A stretch of DNA of 64,000 nt from Flammeovirga kamogawensis (lineage in GTDB: Bacteria; Bacteroidota; Bacteroidia; Cytophagales; Flammeovirgaceae): contig NZ_CP076129.1 of NCBI RefSeq assembly GCF_018736065.1, forward strand, positions 620,001 to 684,000, written 5' to 3'. The notes under the pieces are model-generated. The model was given only the letters and a program-made list of their open reading frames with translations. It was not told the origin of the DNA and searched no databases. Position numbers and translations under genes: made by a program. Shown one piece after another: positions 47,092 through 55,463 of the stretch. Within the stretch, counting starts at the first letter, position 1, and each line of letters begins with the position of its first letter.

Positions 47092-47997
47092 ATGAAATCG
47101 AAAATATATTTATATCTCTCTATTAGTACCTTCTGTGTTTTTATAGGTCGAGCAACACAACACCTTGTTTGGGATGCTCCTTTTAGAACTTTATTATGGG
47201 ATGAAGGACTTTTAAAAGGTTTTGTAGAAAATATAATGGGCTATGATTGGTTCAATTATGTTACAAGCCCAACAACTGATACTTGGATTAATGGAAGTAT
47301 TACTGCATTTGGAATCTTATACCTGCTTGCCGCATTATCTGTTTTTGTACTTCATAAAGAGGGTATTTTAAAACAAATTGGGCTAAAACTTCAAATTTTT
47401 GGTGCTCTAGGATTAATGTTTTTAGCCTTTCTATATTCTAAAGAGAAGTTTATGCAATTGGGGCAATTATTAGAATACTCAGCACAATTTACAGCACCTC
47501 TCCTACTATGGTATGTGATAACTTATAAAGAAGAAAGGTTCCCATTAATTTTTGCCAAAGTAGTAATTGCACTTACATTTATTTGTCATGGTTTATATGC
47601 AGTAGGTTTTTACCCTGTTCCTGGAAAATTTGTAGATATGACTATCGCTACAATAGGTGTAACAGAAAGTACAGCAAAAACTTTATTGCTTGTAGCAGGG
47701 ATTATGGATTTTATTGTGGCCATTGGTATTTTTATTCCAAGAATAGCAAAACCAATGCTTATATATATGGTCGTTTGGGGAACGTTAACTTCTATGGCTC
47801 GTTTAACAGGGCACTTCCATATTGAATTCTTAGGTAATACTCTTTTACAATGGTTACCAGCTGTTATATACAGAGTACCTCATGCATTACTTCCACTTAT
47901 AATTCTACAGTATTTGAAGGAATATGAAGGAAGTCAGAGTTTGAATCTCAGAGAAAAAATTCCCTACCTTATCCGTAAGGTTGAAATAGTGAAATAA
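47092..47997 (+). CDS. Multi-pass inner membrane protein, unknown function
   Basis: A 301-residue protein with about eight membrane helices (first near residues 5-20, then 65-85, 95-115, 130-145, 152-172, 190-215, 220-235 and 255-275). It carries conserved-looking polar residues inside helices (RATQHLVWD near the start, ICHGLYAVGFYPVPGKFVD, MARLTGHFHIEF). It is loosely DoxX-like, but the family was not identified with confidence. It follows the phosphoesterase gene by 133 bp and has a strong terminator after it. A link to the sulfatase locus is only by position. Confidence 0.65.
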   Translation: MKSKIYLYLSISTFCVFIGRATQHLVWDAPFRTLLWDEGLLKGFVENIMGYDWFNYVTSPTTDTWINGSITAFGILYLLAALSVFVLHKEGILKQIGLKLQIFGALGLMFLAFLYSKEKFMQLGQLLEYSAQFTAPLLLWYVITYKEERFPLIFAKVVIALTFICHGLYAVGFYPVPGKFVDMTIATIGVTESTAKTLLLVAGIMDFIVAIGIFIPRIAKPMLIYMVVWGTLTSMARLTGHFHIEFLGNTLLQWLPAVIYRVPHALLPLIILQYLKEYEGSQSLNLREKIPYLIRKVEIVK

Positions 47998-48002
47998 ACA
48001 AG

Positions 48003-48040
48003 AATGTACTATCTAATTAAAATTAGGTAGTACATTTTTT
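48003..48040 (+). terminator. Terminator after the membrane protein gene
   Basis: A 15-bp stem with one G-U pair (from 48003) and a run of T residues around 48034-48040. Confidence 0.85.
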
Positions 48041-48093
48041 TATAACTAAGCCTATTAACATATTAATTTCAAAAAAAGCGTATTAATAACTCT

Positions 48094-48137
48094 TATTAAT
48101 TCTCTATTAATAGCTGATTAAGTTCAATTTAATCATC
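48094..48137 (+). promoter_or_regulatory. 11-bp-phased ATTAA array before the lipoprotein gene
   Basis: TATTAATTCTC (48094-48104), TATTAATAGCT (48105-48115), GATTAAGTTCA (48116-48126), ATTTAATCATC (48127-48137). One more TATTAAT at 48081 is off-phase (13 bp). The array is 140 bp before the start codon. Confidence 0.5.
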
Positions 48138-48276
48138 CCAACCTACATTAGCTTACAGGTATTAAGGCAATCATGAAATGAAACAAAATATACACAACAC
48201 TTAATGCCTTACTATAATTAACATAACCTTGCGATTTTTTGAATAATATCTTAAAACGCATACAACTACTTTAATT

Positions 48277-49569
48277 ATGAAATTAAGAAAATTACCAGCA
48301 TTATTACTTATTTCTAGTATGCTCTTCAACGGTGCTTGTACCAAAGACGTACTTCCTGAAAATGAACTTGAAAATCAAGAAGAATTATCCTCTTCTGCTA
48401 GAACTGCACTACTTGACGGTGAAGTTGTGGCTATCCAAAATCCACTTAATGGAGCAAACATTCCACTAAATTCTACTTTTACAGTGGACGCTTTGACTGA
48501 TTCTAATGTAGAATTACTTGCATGTAGACTTTGGGTTGACAACGTATATTATGATGTAGATAAAGAAGCTCCGTATTCTTATGATGTAACCAACCTTCCT
48601 TTAGGAGAACATACATTAATGATCAGAGCAAATGGCGCTGATGGTGTGAACCATGACAGTGAATTAATAACAATTAATGTAGTTGACGCTAACGCTCCAG
48701 GCTCAATTGAGATTACTTCAATTGCTAATGGAGATGCATTTACAGAAGGTGAAGAAATTTCTATTACTTCTACACATTCTGACGGAGATGGTATAATGAA
48801 TGTAAGACTATGGATCAACGAGACATACATTGATGTAAATAAAGAAGCTCCTTATAATTTTACTGTAGATAACCTACCTGTAGGTACTCATACTGTAGTC
48901 TTAAAAATGAAAGATCTAAAAGAAAATGTTACTTCTAGTGCTCCTGTAACAATTGAAATAGTAGAAGCACAAGAAGAAGAAATTCTTTGGGAAGATTTCA
49001 CACTCAATATTCTTCCGTATGTAAGAATGGGTGGATACCAAGATGTTATTTTCAATAATAGTGTTGTTGGAACAACTGAATTCTTAATTCTTTCAGCAAG
49101 TCATGGTAACCCTCCTCCTGGTCAATATACAAAAGAAGCAATTGTACAAGGTGGCGAATGGACAAAAATTGGTTACGGTGGAGACGACGATAAGAGTGCT
49201 GAAGTTTGGGTACGTCAGGTAACAGCCAATAACAAAGATGATCACGGTCAGATTAATACTAAAAATGCTGCTGCTAAATTAACAATACTCTCTTACAATG
49301 GTCTACTTAATATTGGAGCTACACAAGATTTATACTTCTTCAATGTAAAAGCAAGCATTGATCATGGTGGAAAAAAAGGACCATTTTTAGTAGTGATTGC
49401 ATCAGACAATGGAAAAGAATCTACTATGTCAGATCTTAATTATGGATATAATTCTAATGGTACTCCAGGTGATGACATGACAATGTTATACCTTACAAAT
49501 GAGGATCAATTTTATGATAATACCTTTTCTGTTAGAGGAGGTGCTGTCAGTATTCAATTATTACGTTAA
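48277..49569 (+). CDS. Surface lipoprotein with two Ig-like domains and an unidentified C-terminal domain
   Basis: A 430-residue protein with a lipoprotein-type signal (NGACTKDV near residues 19-26). Two Big_7-like Ig domains (about 50-135 and 145-230) are internal duplicates, sharing the phrases KEAPYSYDVTNLPLGEHT and KEAPYNFTVDNLPVGTHT. After a linker (EAQEEEILWEDF) comes a distinct domain of about 195 residues (about 236-430) with RMGGYQDVIFNNS, GNPPPGQYTKEAI, VWVRQVTANNKDD and SDLNYGYNSNGTPGDD; I recognise no family for it. It has neither T9SS tail nor SusD pattern. Its place in the polysaccharide locus and its array suggest glycan binding. Confidence 0.78.
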   Translation: MKLRKLPALLLISSMLFNGACTKDVLPENELENQEELSSSARTALLDGEVVAIQNPLNGANIPLNSTFTVDALTDSNVELLACRLWVDNVYYDVDKEAPYSYDVTNLPLGEHTLMIRANGADGVNHDSELITINVVDANAPGSIEITSIANGDAFTEGEEISITSTHSDGDGIMNVRLWINETYIDVNKEAPYNFTVDNLPVGTHTVVLKMKDLKENVTSSAPVTIEIVEAQEEEILWEDFTLNILPYVRMGGYQDVIFNNSVVGTTEFLILSASHGNPPPGQYTKEAIVQGGEWTKIGYGGDDDKSAEVWVRQVTANNKDDHGQINTKNAAAKLTILSYNGLLNIGATQDLYFFNVKASIDHGGKKGPFLVVIASDNGKESTMSDLNYGYNSNGTPGDDMTMLYLTNEDQFYDNTFSVRGGAVSIQLLR

Positions 49570-49585
49570 TAGGTATCATTTTAAT

Positions 49586-49616
49586 AAAAACCCTTTGAGT
49601 ACATCAGAGGGTTTTT
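49586..49616 (+). terminator. Terminator after the lipoprotein gene
   Basis: AAAAACCCT (49586-49594) pairs with AGGGTTTTT (49608-49616), followed by T-rich sequence. Confidence 0.8.
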
Positions 49617-49689
49617 ATTGATTAAAGGGAAATGCATGATCTCTTTTGATTTTTAAAGAAATAGACAAAACTATATTTAATCTGCAAAC

Positions 49690-52662
49690 ATGAATTTTAA
49701 TTATCGAACAATAATCAATAGTATCATGCTTTTATTCCTGAGTTATTCGGGGGTTGCACAAACTTTTGATATCAATTACAAAACACCTACTACATTAGGA
49801 ACAATCTCTGATCCACTTATTAATGAAGCTAGTGGATTGGCAATTTCTTATAGTACGAATGATGCTTTTTGGTTACATAACGATTCTGGTGATGGACCAA
49901 ATCTTTGGTTAATTAATAAATCTGGTGATGTTCTCAATCATGGTATTGTAAAACAAAAAAATGGAAACAATGCTAGTTCTAGAGATTGGGAAGACATCGC
50001 TTCTTTTGAAAAAGATGGAAAATCATACCTAATTATCGGCAATTTTGGTGATAACCCTGTCAATAAAACAGAATACTACCTTTATATTCTTGAGGAACCT
50101 GAATATAATGCACAAAGCACTAATGATAATGCCTATGAAATCTTAAAAACAATTACTTATCAATATGAAAATGGATCTCAGAACTGTGAATCTATTGGTG
50201 TAGATGTTGAAAACGAACAAATAATATTGGTAAGTAAATCGAGTGTTGGTGGAAATAAAATTGTCTATGAATTACCTCTTTCTGTTACTTCTGATGACAT
50301 TACAACTACAGCAAAAATAATTGGTCAGTTTCCGATGGATGGTACAACGGCTATGGATATTTCTAATGACGGACAACATGCTATAGTACTTACATATAAA
50401 GATGCTTACGAATTTACAAGATATGAAGGGGCAACATGGGAAGATGCTTTTAAAAGAGCACCTCGACAAATAACTATGCCTGTAAGAAATGGTGGTGAAG
50501 CCATTGCGTATGGTAAAAATGCAATAGATTTATATTTGGTGAGAGAAGGTAAATCTTCTCCTGTTTGGCTTGTAGAAGGAGAAGTGGAACAAGGTGTCTT
50601 ATTTCAAGTAGATATGCGTCTTCAAACAGATCTATACAACAAACAGGTTTGGGTGAATATTGAAGGTCAAGCTAACCCAATATTAATGACCGATCATGAT
50701 GAAAATGGTATTTTTGCGGCTAAAGTAGATTTACCTTTAAACACTGAATATGTGTATTCATTTAGTTATCAAAATGGAGAAAGTACTGACAATGATATTG
50801 TTGTAGAAAACACAGCTTCAGCTTGTGCGAATGACAATGGTAAACGTGAAGTTTATATTGGAAAGAAAAATCTTTTACTTAAAAAAGTAATTTTTAATAA
50901 CTGTGATGAAAGCCCTAATTTTTATATCATTGATCATTGTGAATCTGTTTCAGGGTGGAAAAACGCAGGCTTATCATTAAATACTTCAGATAAGAAACAA
51001 GGTAATGCTTCAGTAGAATATTCAGGTGATCAAAATGTAGAATTTGAAAAAATCCTTGCAGAGCCAACACACGCAAACGGTACTGAAGAAGGGACAGTTT
51101 TAGAATTTTGGTATTATATATCAGATGTTTCTAAATTGGATGCTTCTAATCAAGTTGAAATTACAAGTTCAGGTAAATCTGACACAGATGAATATGGTTG
51201 GAACATTGATAAAAACAACCTTGTAAATGGATGGAACTTCATGGAATTAAAAATCAGTGAAGCCAACAAAACAGGAAATCCAGATCTTACAGCGATTAAC
51301 TACTTCAGATTATACAGAAAAAAGACTGGAGCTATCACTTCACGTATTGATGACATTCAACTTATTGGTGAAAATAACCCTAGAGAAAGTGATGCAAGTT
51401 TATCTTCAATAACCATTGATTACGGTAAATTTACTGAAGCTTTTAGTCCTGGTATTTTAACCTATACTGTGGAAATTCCTTTTGGAATTGAAACCCCTCC
51501 TACTGTTTCAGCAACTGCAACACAACTTGGAAAAGCAGTAATGACTGTTCAACAAGCGGCTACAATGACTGAAACGGCTACAATCGATGTAACTTCAGAA
51601 GACGGTACAAATCAACGTACATATACTATAGCTTTTGTATCATCTGATGGTAAATATTTAGATCCTTGTGAAGATAAAACTGGTTGGAATCCTGGTGCTA
51701 TTATTTTAAATAGCGAGGATAATAAACAAGGTGAATATTGTTTTGAAAATACTACTAGTGACAATTTAGAGTTTTCTAAAAATTTCTCTACTCCACATAA
51801 TGCTAATGGAACTCCAAAAGACGTCACATTATCATTTTGGTACTATGTTTCTGATGTTTCTCTTTTTGATGAAGCAAATCAAGTTGAAATTACAAGTTCA
51901 GGCAAAGCAGATGAAGATGAATACAGTTGGAGTATTACTAAAAGTAATCTAAATACAGGATGGAATCACATTCAATTAAATGTTGGTGAAGCAGCAATAA
52001 CAGGTAACCCTGATTTGGAAGCGATTAACTTCTTCAGAATTTACAGAAAGAAAACAGGAAGTGTAACTACTCGTATTGATGCTATCAACCTTTATGGGGA
52101 AAGTGAAGAGGATAAAGAGGACGAGGAAAATGAAGAGACAAAATCTAACGATGCTAATTTAGGTAGCCTAAATATAAATAACGGTACCTTGAGTCCCTCA
52201 TTTTCTTCAGACATATTGGATTACACAGTAGAAGTACCGGAAGGAGCAACAAACATTCCCGAAGTTACTGCAACTGCATCAGACCAAGAAAATGCTTCTA
52301 TTCTTATTACACAAGCAAATTCTTTAGAAGATAAGACTACAATAGAAGTAACTGCAGAAGATGGAACAACTAAAACTTATACCATTACTTTTTTAGTAAA
52401 TATACCTACATCTATTTCGGTAAATAAAGCTGATCTAGGTCTTTATATTTTTCCAAATCCAATCATTGATGTACTGACAATTCGTAGTCAATCTGATTTA
52501 CAAAAAGTAGAAATTTATACAATTGGTGGTCATAAAAAATATTCAATAAATACATTATCAACTGTTGTTAAAATCAATATCCAACATTGGGAGAAAGGTA
52601 TTTATATTTTAAAAATCACAACCAAAGAAGGGAAAATACTAACTCAAAAGGTTATAAAGTGA
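49690..52662 (+). CDS. Large T9SS-secreted protein with propeller-like, CBM-like and cadherin-like domains
   Basis: A 990-residue protein. Signal peptide about 1-23 (SGVAQ). Residues about 25-330 look like a beta-propeller (DAFWLHNDSGDGPNLW, YLIIGNFGDNP, TTAMDISNDGQHAIVL). Then two copies of a 145-residue CBM-like jelly roll (about 405-550 and 650-795), sharing VSKLDASNQVEITSSGK / VSLFDEANQVEITSSGK and YFRLYRKKTGAITSRID / FFRIYRKKTGSVTTRID. Two cadherin-like domains (about 555-640 and 812-895), an acidic linker, and a T9SS tail (IFPNPIIDVL, ending KILTQKVIK) follow. It is likely a glycan-binding surface protein; no catalytic motif was found. Confidence 0.85.
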   Translation: MNFNYRTIINSIMLLFLSYSGVAQTFDINYKTPTTLGTISDPLINEASGLAISYSTNDAFWLHNDSGDGPNLWLINKSGDVLNHGIVKQKNGNNASSRDWEDIASFEKDGKSYLIIGNFGDNPVNKTEYYLYILEEPEYNAQSTNDNAYEILKTITYQYENGSQNCESIGVDVENEQIILVSKSSVGGNKIVYELPLSVTSDDITTTAKIIGQFPMDGTTAMDISNDGQHAIVLTYKDAYEFTRYEGATWEDAFKRAPRQITMPVRNGGEAIAYGKNAIDLYLVREGKSSPVWLVEGEVEQGVLFQVDMRLQTDLYNKQVWVNIEGQANPILMTDHDENGIFAAKVDLPLNTEYVYSFSYQNGESTDNDIVVENTASACANDNGKREVYIGKKNLLLKKVIFNNCDESPNFYIIDHCESVSGWKNAGLSLNTSDKKQGNASVEYSGDQNVEFEKILAEPTHANGTEEGTVLEFWYYISDVSKLDASNQVEITSSGKSDTDEYGWNIDKNNLVNGWNFMELKISEANKTGNPDLTAINYFRLYRKKTGAITSRIDDIQLIGENNPRESDASLSSITIDYGKFTEAFSPGILTYTVEIPFGIETPPTVSATATQLGKAVMTVQQAATMTETATIDVTSEDGTNQRTYTIAFVSSDGKYLDPCEDKTGWNPGAIILNSEDNKQGEYCFENTTSDNLEFSKNFSTPHNANGTPKDVTLSFWYYVSDVSLFDEANQVEITSSGKADEDEYSWSITKSNLNTGWNHIQLNVGEAAITGNPDLEAINFFRIYRKKTGSVTTRIDAINLYGESEEDKEDEENEETKSNDANLGSLNINNGTLSPSFSSDILDYTVEVPEGATNIPEVTATASDQENASILITQANSLEDKTTIEVTAEDGTTKTYTITFLVNIPTSISVNKADLGLYIFPNPIIDVLTIRSQSDLQKVEIYTIGGHKKYSINTLSTVVKINIQHWEKGIYILKITTKEGKILTQKVIK

Positions 52663-52685
52663 TTTTAATATGGAATTTTAAAAAT

Positions 52686-52723
52686 AGAAACCCCACGATT
52701 CATTAATGTGTTGTGGGGTTTCT
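52686..52723 (+). terminator. Terminator after the 990-residue protein gene
   Basis: AGAAACCCCAC (52686-52696) pairs with GTGGGGTTTCT (52713-52723). The T-run is weak, but the GC-rich stem is strong. Confidence 0.75.
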
Positions 52724-52805
52724 ATTTATTTTAAAAGTGTAAAACTTATTCAAAATACTTGTCCTTTACACCTAAAGCCATAATTCGAATTGAAAAGGTG
52801 AAAAT

Positions 52806-53240
52806 TTAATAATATAAAATAGATGTATCTAAATTTATTAAGTTAAGATAAATACTATCTCCTTCAATTTTTAATTTTGAAATATCAAATAATATTTCCT
52901 TTGTGATGTATGCCTCACAGATTTCCTCATTTTTTAATGAGAATACTAAATTTCTTTGAGGAGGATATGATTCTAATAGTAATCCCGAATCTATCAATTT
53001 CACCACCCAAGAACCTCCACTACACCCACTTGCACTGTAGGTAATTTTCAAGATATCCTCTTCTATAGAGTAATCTTCCAAAGCTACAGGTTCTCTTGGA
53101 GCTGTATTATACTCTTCTAAACTAATAATGACTTCATTTGCAGGAACATCTAAATTTGGTTCATCTAAAGTCACATTTTCTTTACAGGATAAAAAAAGAA
53201 TTAAGAGAAGTAGAAAAAGTATTGAGATGTTTTTTTTCAT
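52806..53240 (-). CDS. Small lipoprotein of unknown function
   Basis: A 144-residue protein with a textbook lipobox (ILFLSCKEN, Cys about residue 19). The mature part has the phrase YSASGCSGGSWVVKLIDSG, then NEEICEAYITKEILFDISKL; the two Cys could form a disulfide. Similar small lipoproteins are widespread in Bacteroidota, with no assigned function. It converges on the plus-strand gene that ends at 52662 and lies downstream of the GH71/99-like gene on the minus strand, separated from it by 288 bp. Confidence 0.75.
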   Translation of the reverse strand: MKKNISILFLLLLILFLSCKENVTLDEPNLDVPANEVIISLEEYNTAPREPVALEDYSIEEDILKITYSASGCSGGSWVVKLIDSGLLLESYPPQRNLVFSLKNEEICEAYITKEILFDISKLKIEGDSIYLNLINLDTSILYY

Positions 53241-53445
53241 AACATTTTATTTTTTCTCTAAATGTAAAGCTATTTATTAATAATATGGAATACCTATTAA
53301 TTCATGAGTTTCGAGTTCCCTTTTACTCTTCTGTATAAAATTCAAAAAATACTTAGTTCAACTTCCCTTTAACCTTACTCTTGAGTATCCAATGTCTTAT
53401 TACTTCAATACGATCTCAAAATCCTAGCGTTTTTAATTAAAACAA

Positions 53446-53480
53446 AACCCCACAGAATATAATCCTGTAGGGCTTTTTTC
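53446..53480 (-). terminator. Terminator of the GH71/99-like gene
   Basis: CCCCACAG pairs with CTGTAGGG (with a G-U or mismatch), flanked by A-run and T-run. It lies about 50 bp after the stop at 53529. Confidence 0.75.
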
Positions 53481-53528
53481 AGTAGAGTTCTGATAGAATT
53501 TATCACTATTAAAAATAGATAAAATGCT

Positions 53529-55376
53529 CTAATCAATCTCTAAAACGTTATAGGTGTTATGTAAATTATAAAGGTCATAATTATTAATTGAAGAGGAGAC
53601 TTCAAGTAATTTTTCTTCTTTCAATTCTTTCCATACCTCATAATGAAATTCTGGTAATAACTTCTTCACTTTCTTTTCATAGCGCTCATTATTTTTAGAC
53701 TCATTACTTCGGTATGCCTTATTATTAGTTTCATTAAGAATTAGATTAGTAAGATGAGAATGCATTCTCTCTTCTTCTATTTTTAACCATTGATTTTTTT
53801 CCACCGGATCAAGCATAAACCTTATATTAAAATAATTTACCTCTTGAGTTGCTAGGGTATTTACCAAATCTTTAATAATACGTTTATCAAAACTAGATTG
53901 ATAGATTACATTAGGTTGATTTCTATTGTCTACTTCTCGAATTTCCCTCGTAGTCGTTAGATTTGCAATTTCAACACCCTCTGTTACTAATGAAATATTT
54001 AAATTCCCTTTTTTCCATGGTATAGTTGTTATCTGTAAACCACTACCAATAGCTAACTTTCCAGTACCTTCTATTATAACCTTAGAAGGCTTTTTTGTAT
54101 AAGTTATTACTTCGATTGAATCTTGAGAATATTGAGTATCACCAATTGATTTTCTAACTTTATAATCAAGAAAATTGCTATCTACTTTTTGTTTATTTCT
54201 ATAAGCTACAAAAACTCCCTGATCTACCTCTTCATTTTTCCATATCTCAACCAAAGTATTTAATAAAGGACCTAATCCAAATCCATGGTTATATTCTTGT
54301 CTAAATTGAGAGCCTTCAATGTATGTATTCCAAGAATTCAAAATCAAAATAGAAGCATTAAAATTGTTTGCTTGTTCAAACCCTAACCTTAACCCTTTCG
54401 ATAATGATAAATCATCATATTCTTTGTAACATTCATTGATCTTTAAATCTTCTTTTATAACAAACGCTCTTGGTTTCTTCTTCTTACTGTCTATTTCAAC
54501 ATAATAACTAGAAACATGATCATGGTAAATAGAATGAACAAATGGTTTATTTGTAAGTTTTAAGTTGTTATTAAATCTTTCAATAAGTTTTTCTTCTCGC
54601 ATATGAAATGCTTCCATCTTTACTGTATAAAACTTTTTACTAGCTTCAATAACTTCCTTTTTCCTACCTGGCCAAATACATGTGTATATACAATTATAGT
54701 CTTCTATAGTAGGTTGCAGTATTGCATCAATTCTGTTAAATAAAAGTGAAATATCGAATATCATATCATCTGATTTTTCCATTTTTTTCCGTTCCTCTTT
54801 CGTCAGTAAACTTTTTACTTTTGAAAGCATTATCACTTTTTTATCATTTTCAATATGCCAATTTTTGGAGAAGCTATACTTGTTATTGGTAAAGTGTTTT
54901 AAAACTCCTGAAGCATCTGCAATGGCTTCATCAAGATTATTATTAGGTTCAAATTTTAAAGCAATATTAAAATAGAATGGATATCCCTTCTCTTCTGCAA
55001 CTTCAAAATACGCTTCTATAATTTCATTATAACGTTTGTATAAATTATTATTTTTAGAGATTACATAAATAAATGAAAAGCCATCAATACCCATTTTCAT
55101 AGCACTTTGTATCTCAAAATCTACCGCTTCTTTTAACGACATTTGTTTTGCCAAATCTGATACTAAAGGATAGAATAAAGCATTATTGTCTAACCATGTT
55201 TTTTCACTATCATAAATATAACTATATGCATTAATTTTGGGTAAAACTCCTTTTTCAGGTGAATTAATAAATAATATATTATTTTGAGCAAAAACCTTTT
55301 TAATATTAGCAGCACTAGTTGTTAGTGCAAAGAAAAGTACGGGTAAGATTAAAATTATTGTTTTTATAGTTTTCAT
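53529..55376 (-). CDS. Secreted GH71/GH99-like TIM-barrel protein
   Basis: A 615-residue protein with a signal peptide (about 1-23, TSAA). The N-terminal 370 residues resemble the GH71/99-like barrel: INAYSYIYDSEKTWLDN, FEIQSAMKMGIDGFSFIYV, YPFYFNIALKFEP and ILILNSWNTYIEGSQF, where the Trp-Asn and Glu are plausible active-site residues. The C-terminal 240 residues are of unknown type (a beta-sandwich-like part, then a charged helical part). No T9SS tail, so it probably stays periplasmic or is released. It begins 88 bp after the giant beta-helix gene on the same strand, with a hairpin between. Confidence 0.65.
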   Translation of the reverse strand: MKTIKTIILILPVLFFALTTSAANIKKVFAQNNILFINSPEKGVLPKINAYSYIYDSEKTWLDNNALFYPLVSDLAKQMSLKEAVDFEIQSAMKMGIDGFSFIYVISKNNNLYKRYNEIIEAYFEVAEEKGYPFYFNIALKFEPNNNLDEAIADASGVLKHFTNNKYSFSKNWHIENDKKVIMLSKVKSLLTKEERKKMEKSDDMIFDISLLFNRIDAILQPTIEDYNCIYTCIWPGRKKEVIEASKKFYTVKMEAFHMREEKLIERFNNNLKLTNKPFVHSIYHDHVSSYYVEIDSKKKKPRAFVIKEDLKINECYKEYDDLSLSKGLRLGFEQANNFNASILILNSWNTYIEGSQFRQEYNHGFGLGPLLNTLVEIWKNEEVDQGVFVAYRNKQKVDSNFLDYKVRKSIGDTQYSQDSIEVITYTKKPSKVIIEGTGKLAIGSGLQITTIPWKKGNLNISLVTEGVEIANLTTTREIREVDNRNQPNVIYQSSFDKRIIKDLVNTLATQEVNYFNIRFMLDPVEKNQWLKIEEERMHSHLTNLILNETNNKAYRSNESKNNERYEKKVKKLLPEFHYEVWKELKEEKLLEVSSSINNYDLYNLHNTYNVLEID

Positions 55377-55417
55377 GAGTAAACATTTAAGTAGTTATAT
55401 GAGAAGAAGGGTAGTAA

Positions 55418-55453
55418 AACTCACCATTAAGATTTAACGCCTAATGGTGAGTT
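55418..55453 (-). terminator. Hairpin after the three-module gene
   Basis: A 12-bp perfect stem (55418-55429 with 55442-55453); on the minus strand it runs into TTTTA. It separates the giant gene from the GH71/99-like gene and may allow read-through. Confidence 0.75.
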
Positions 55454-55463
55454 CATATATTTT

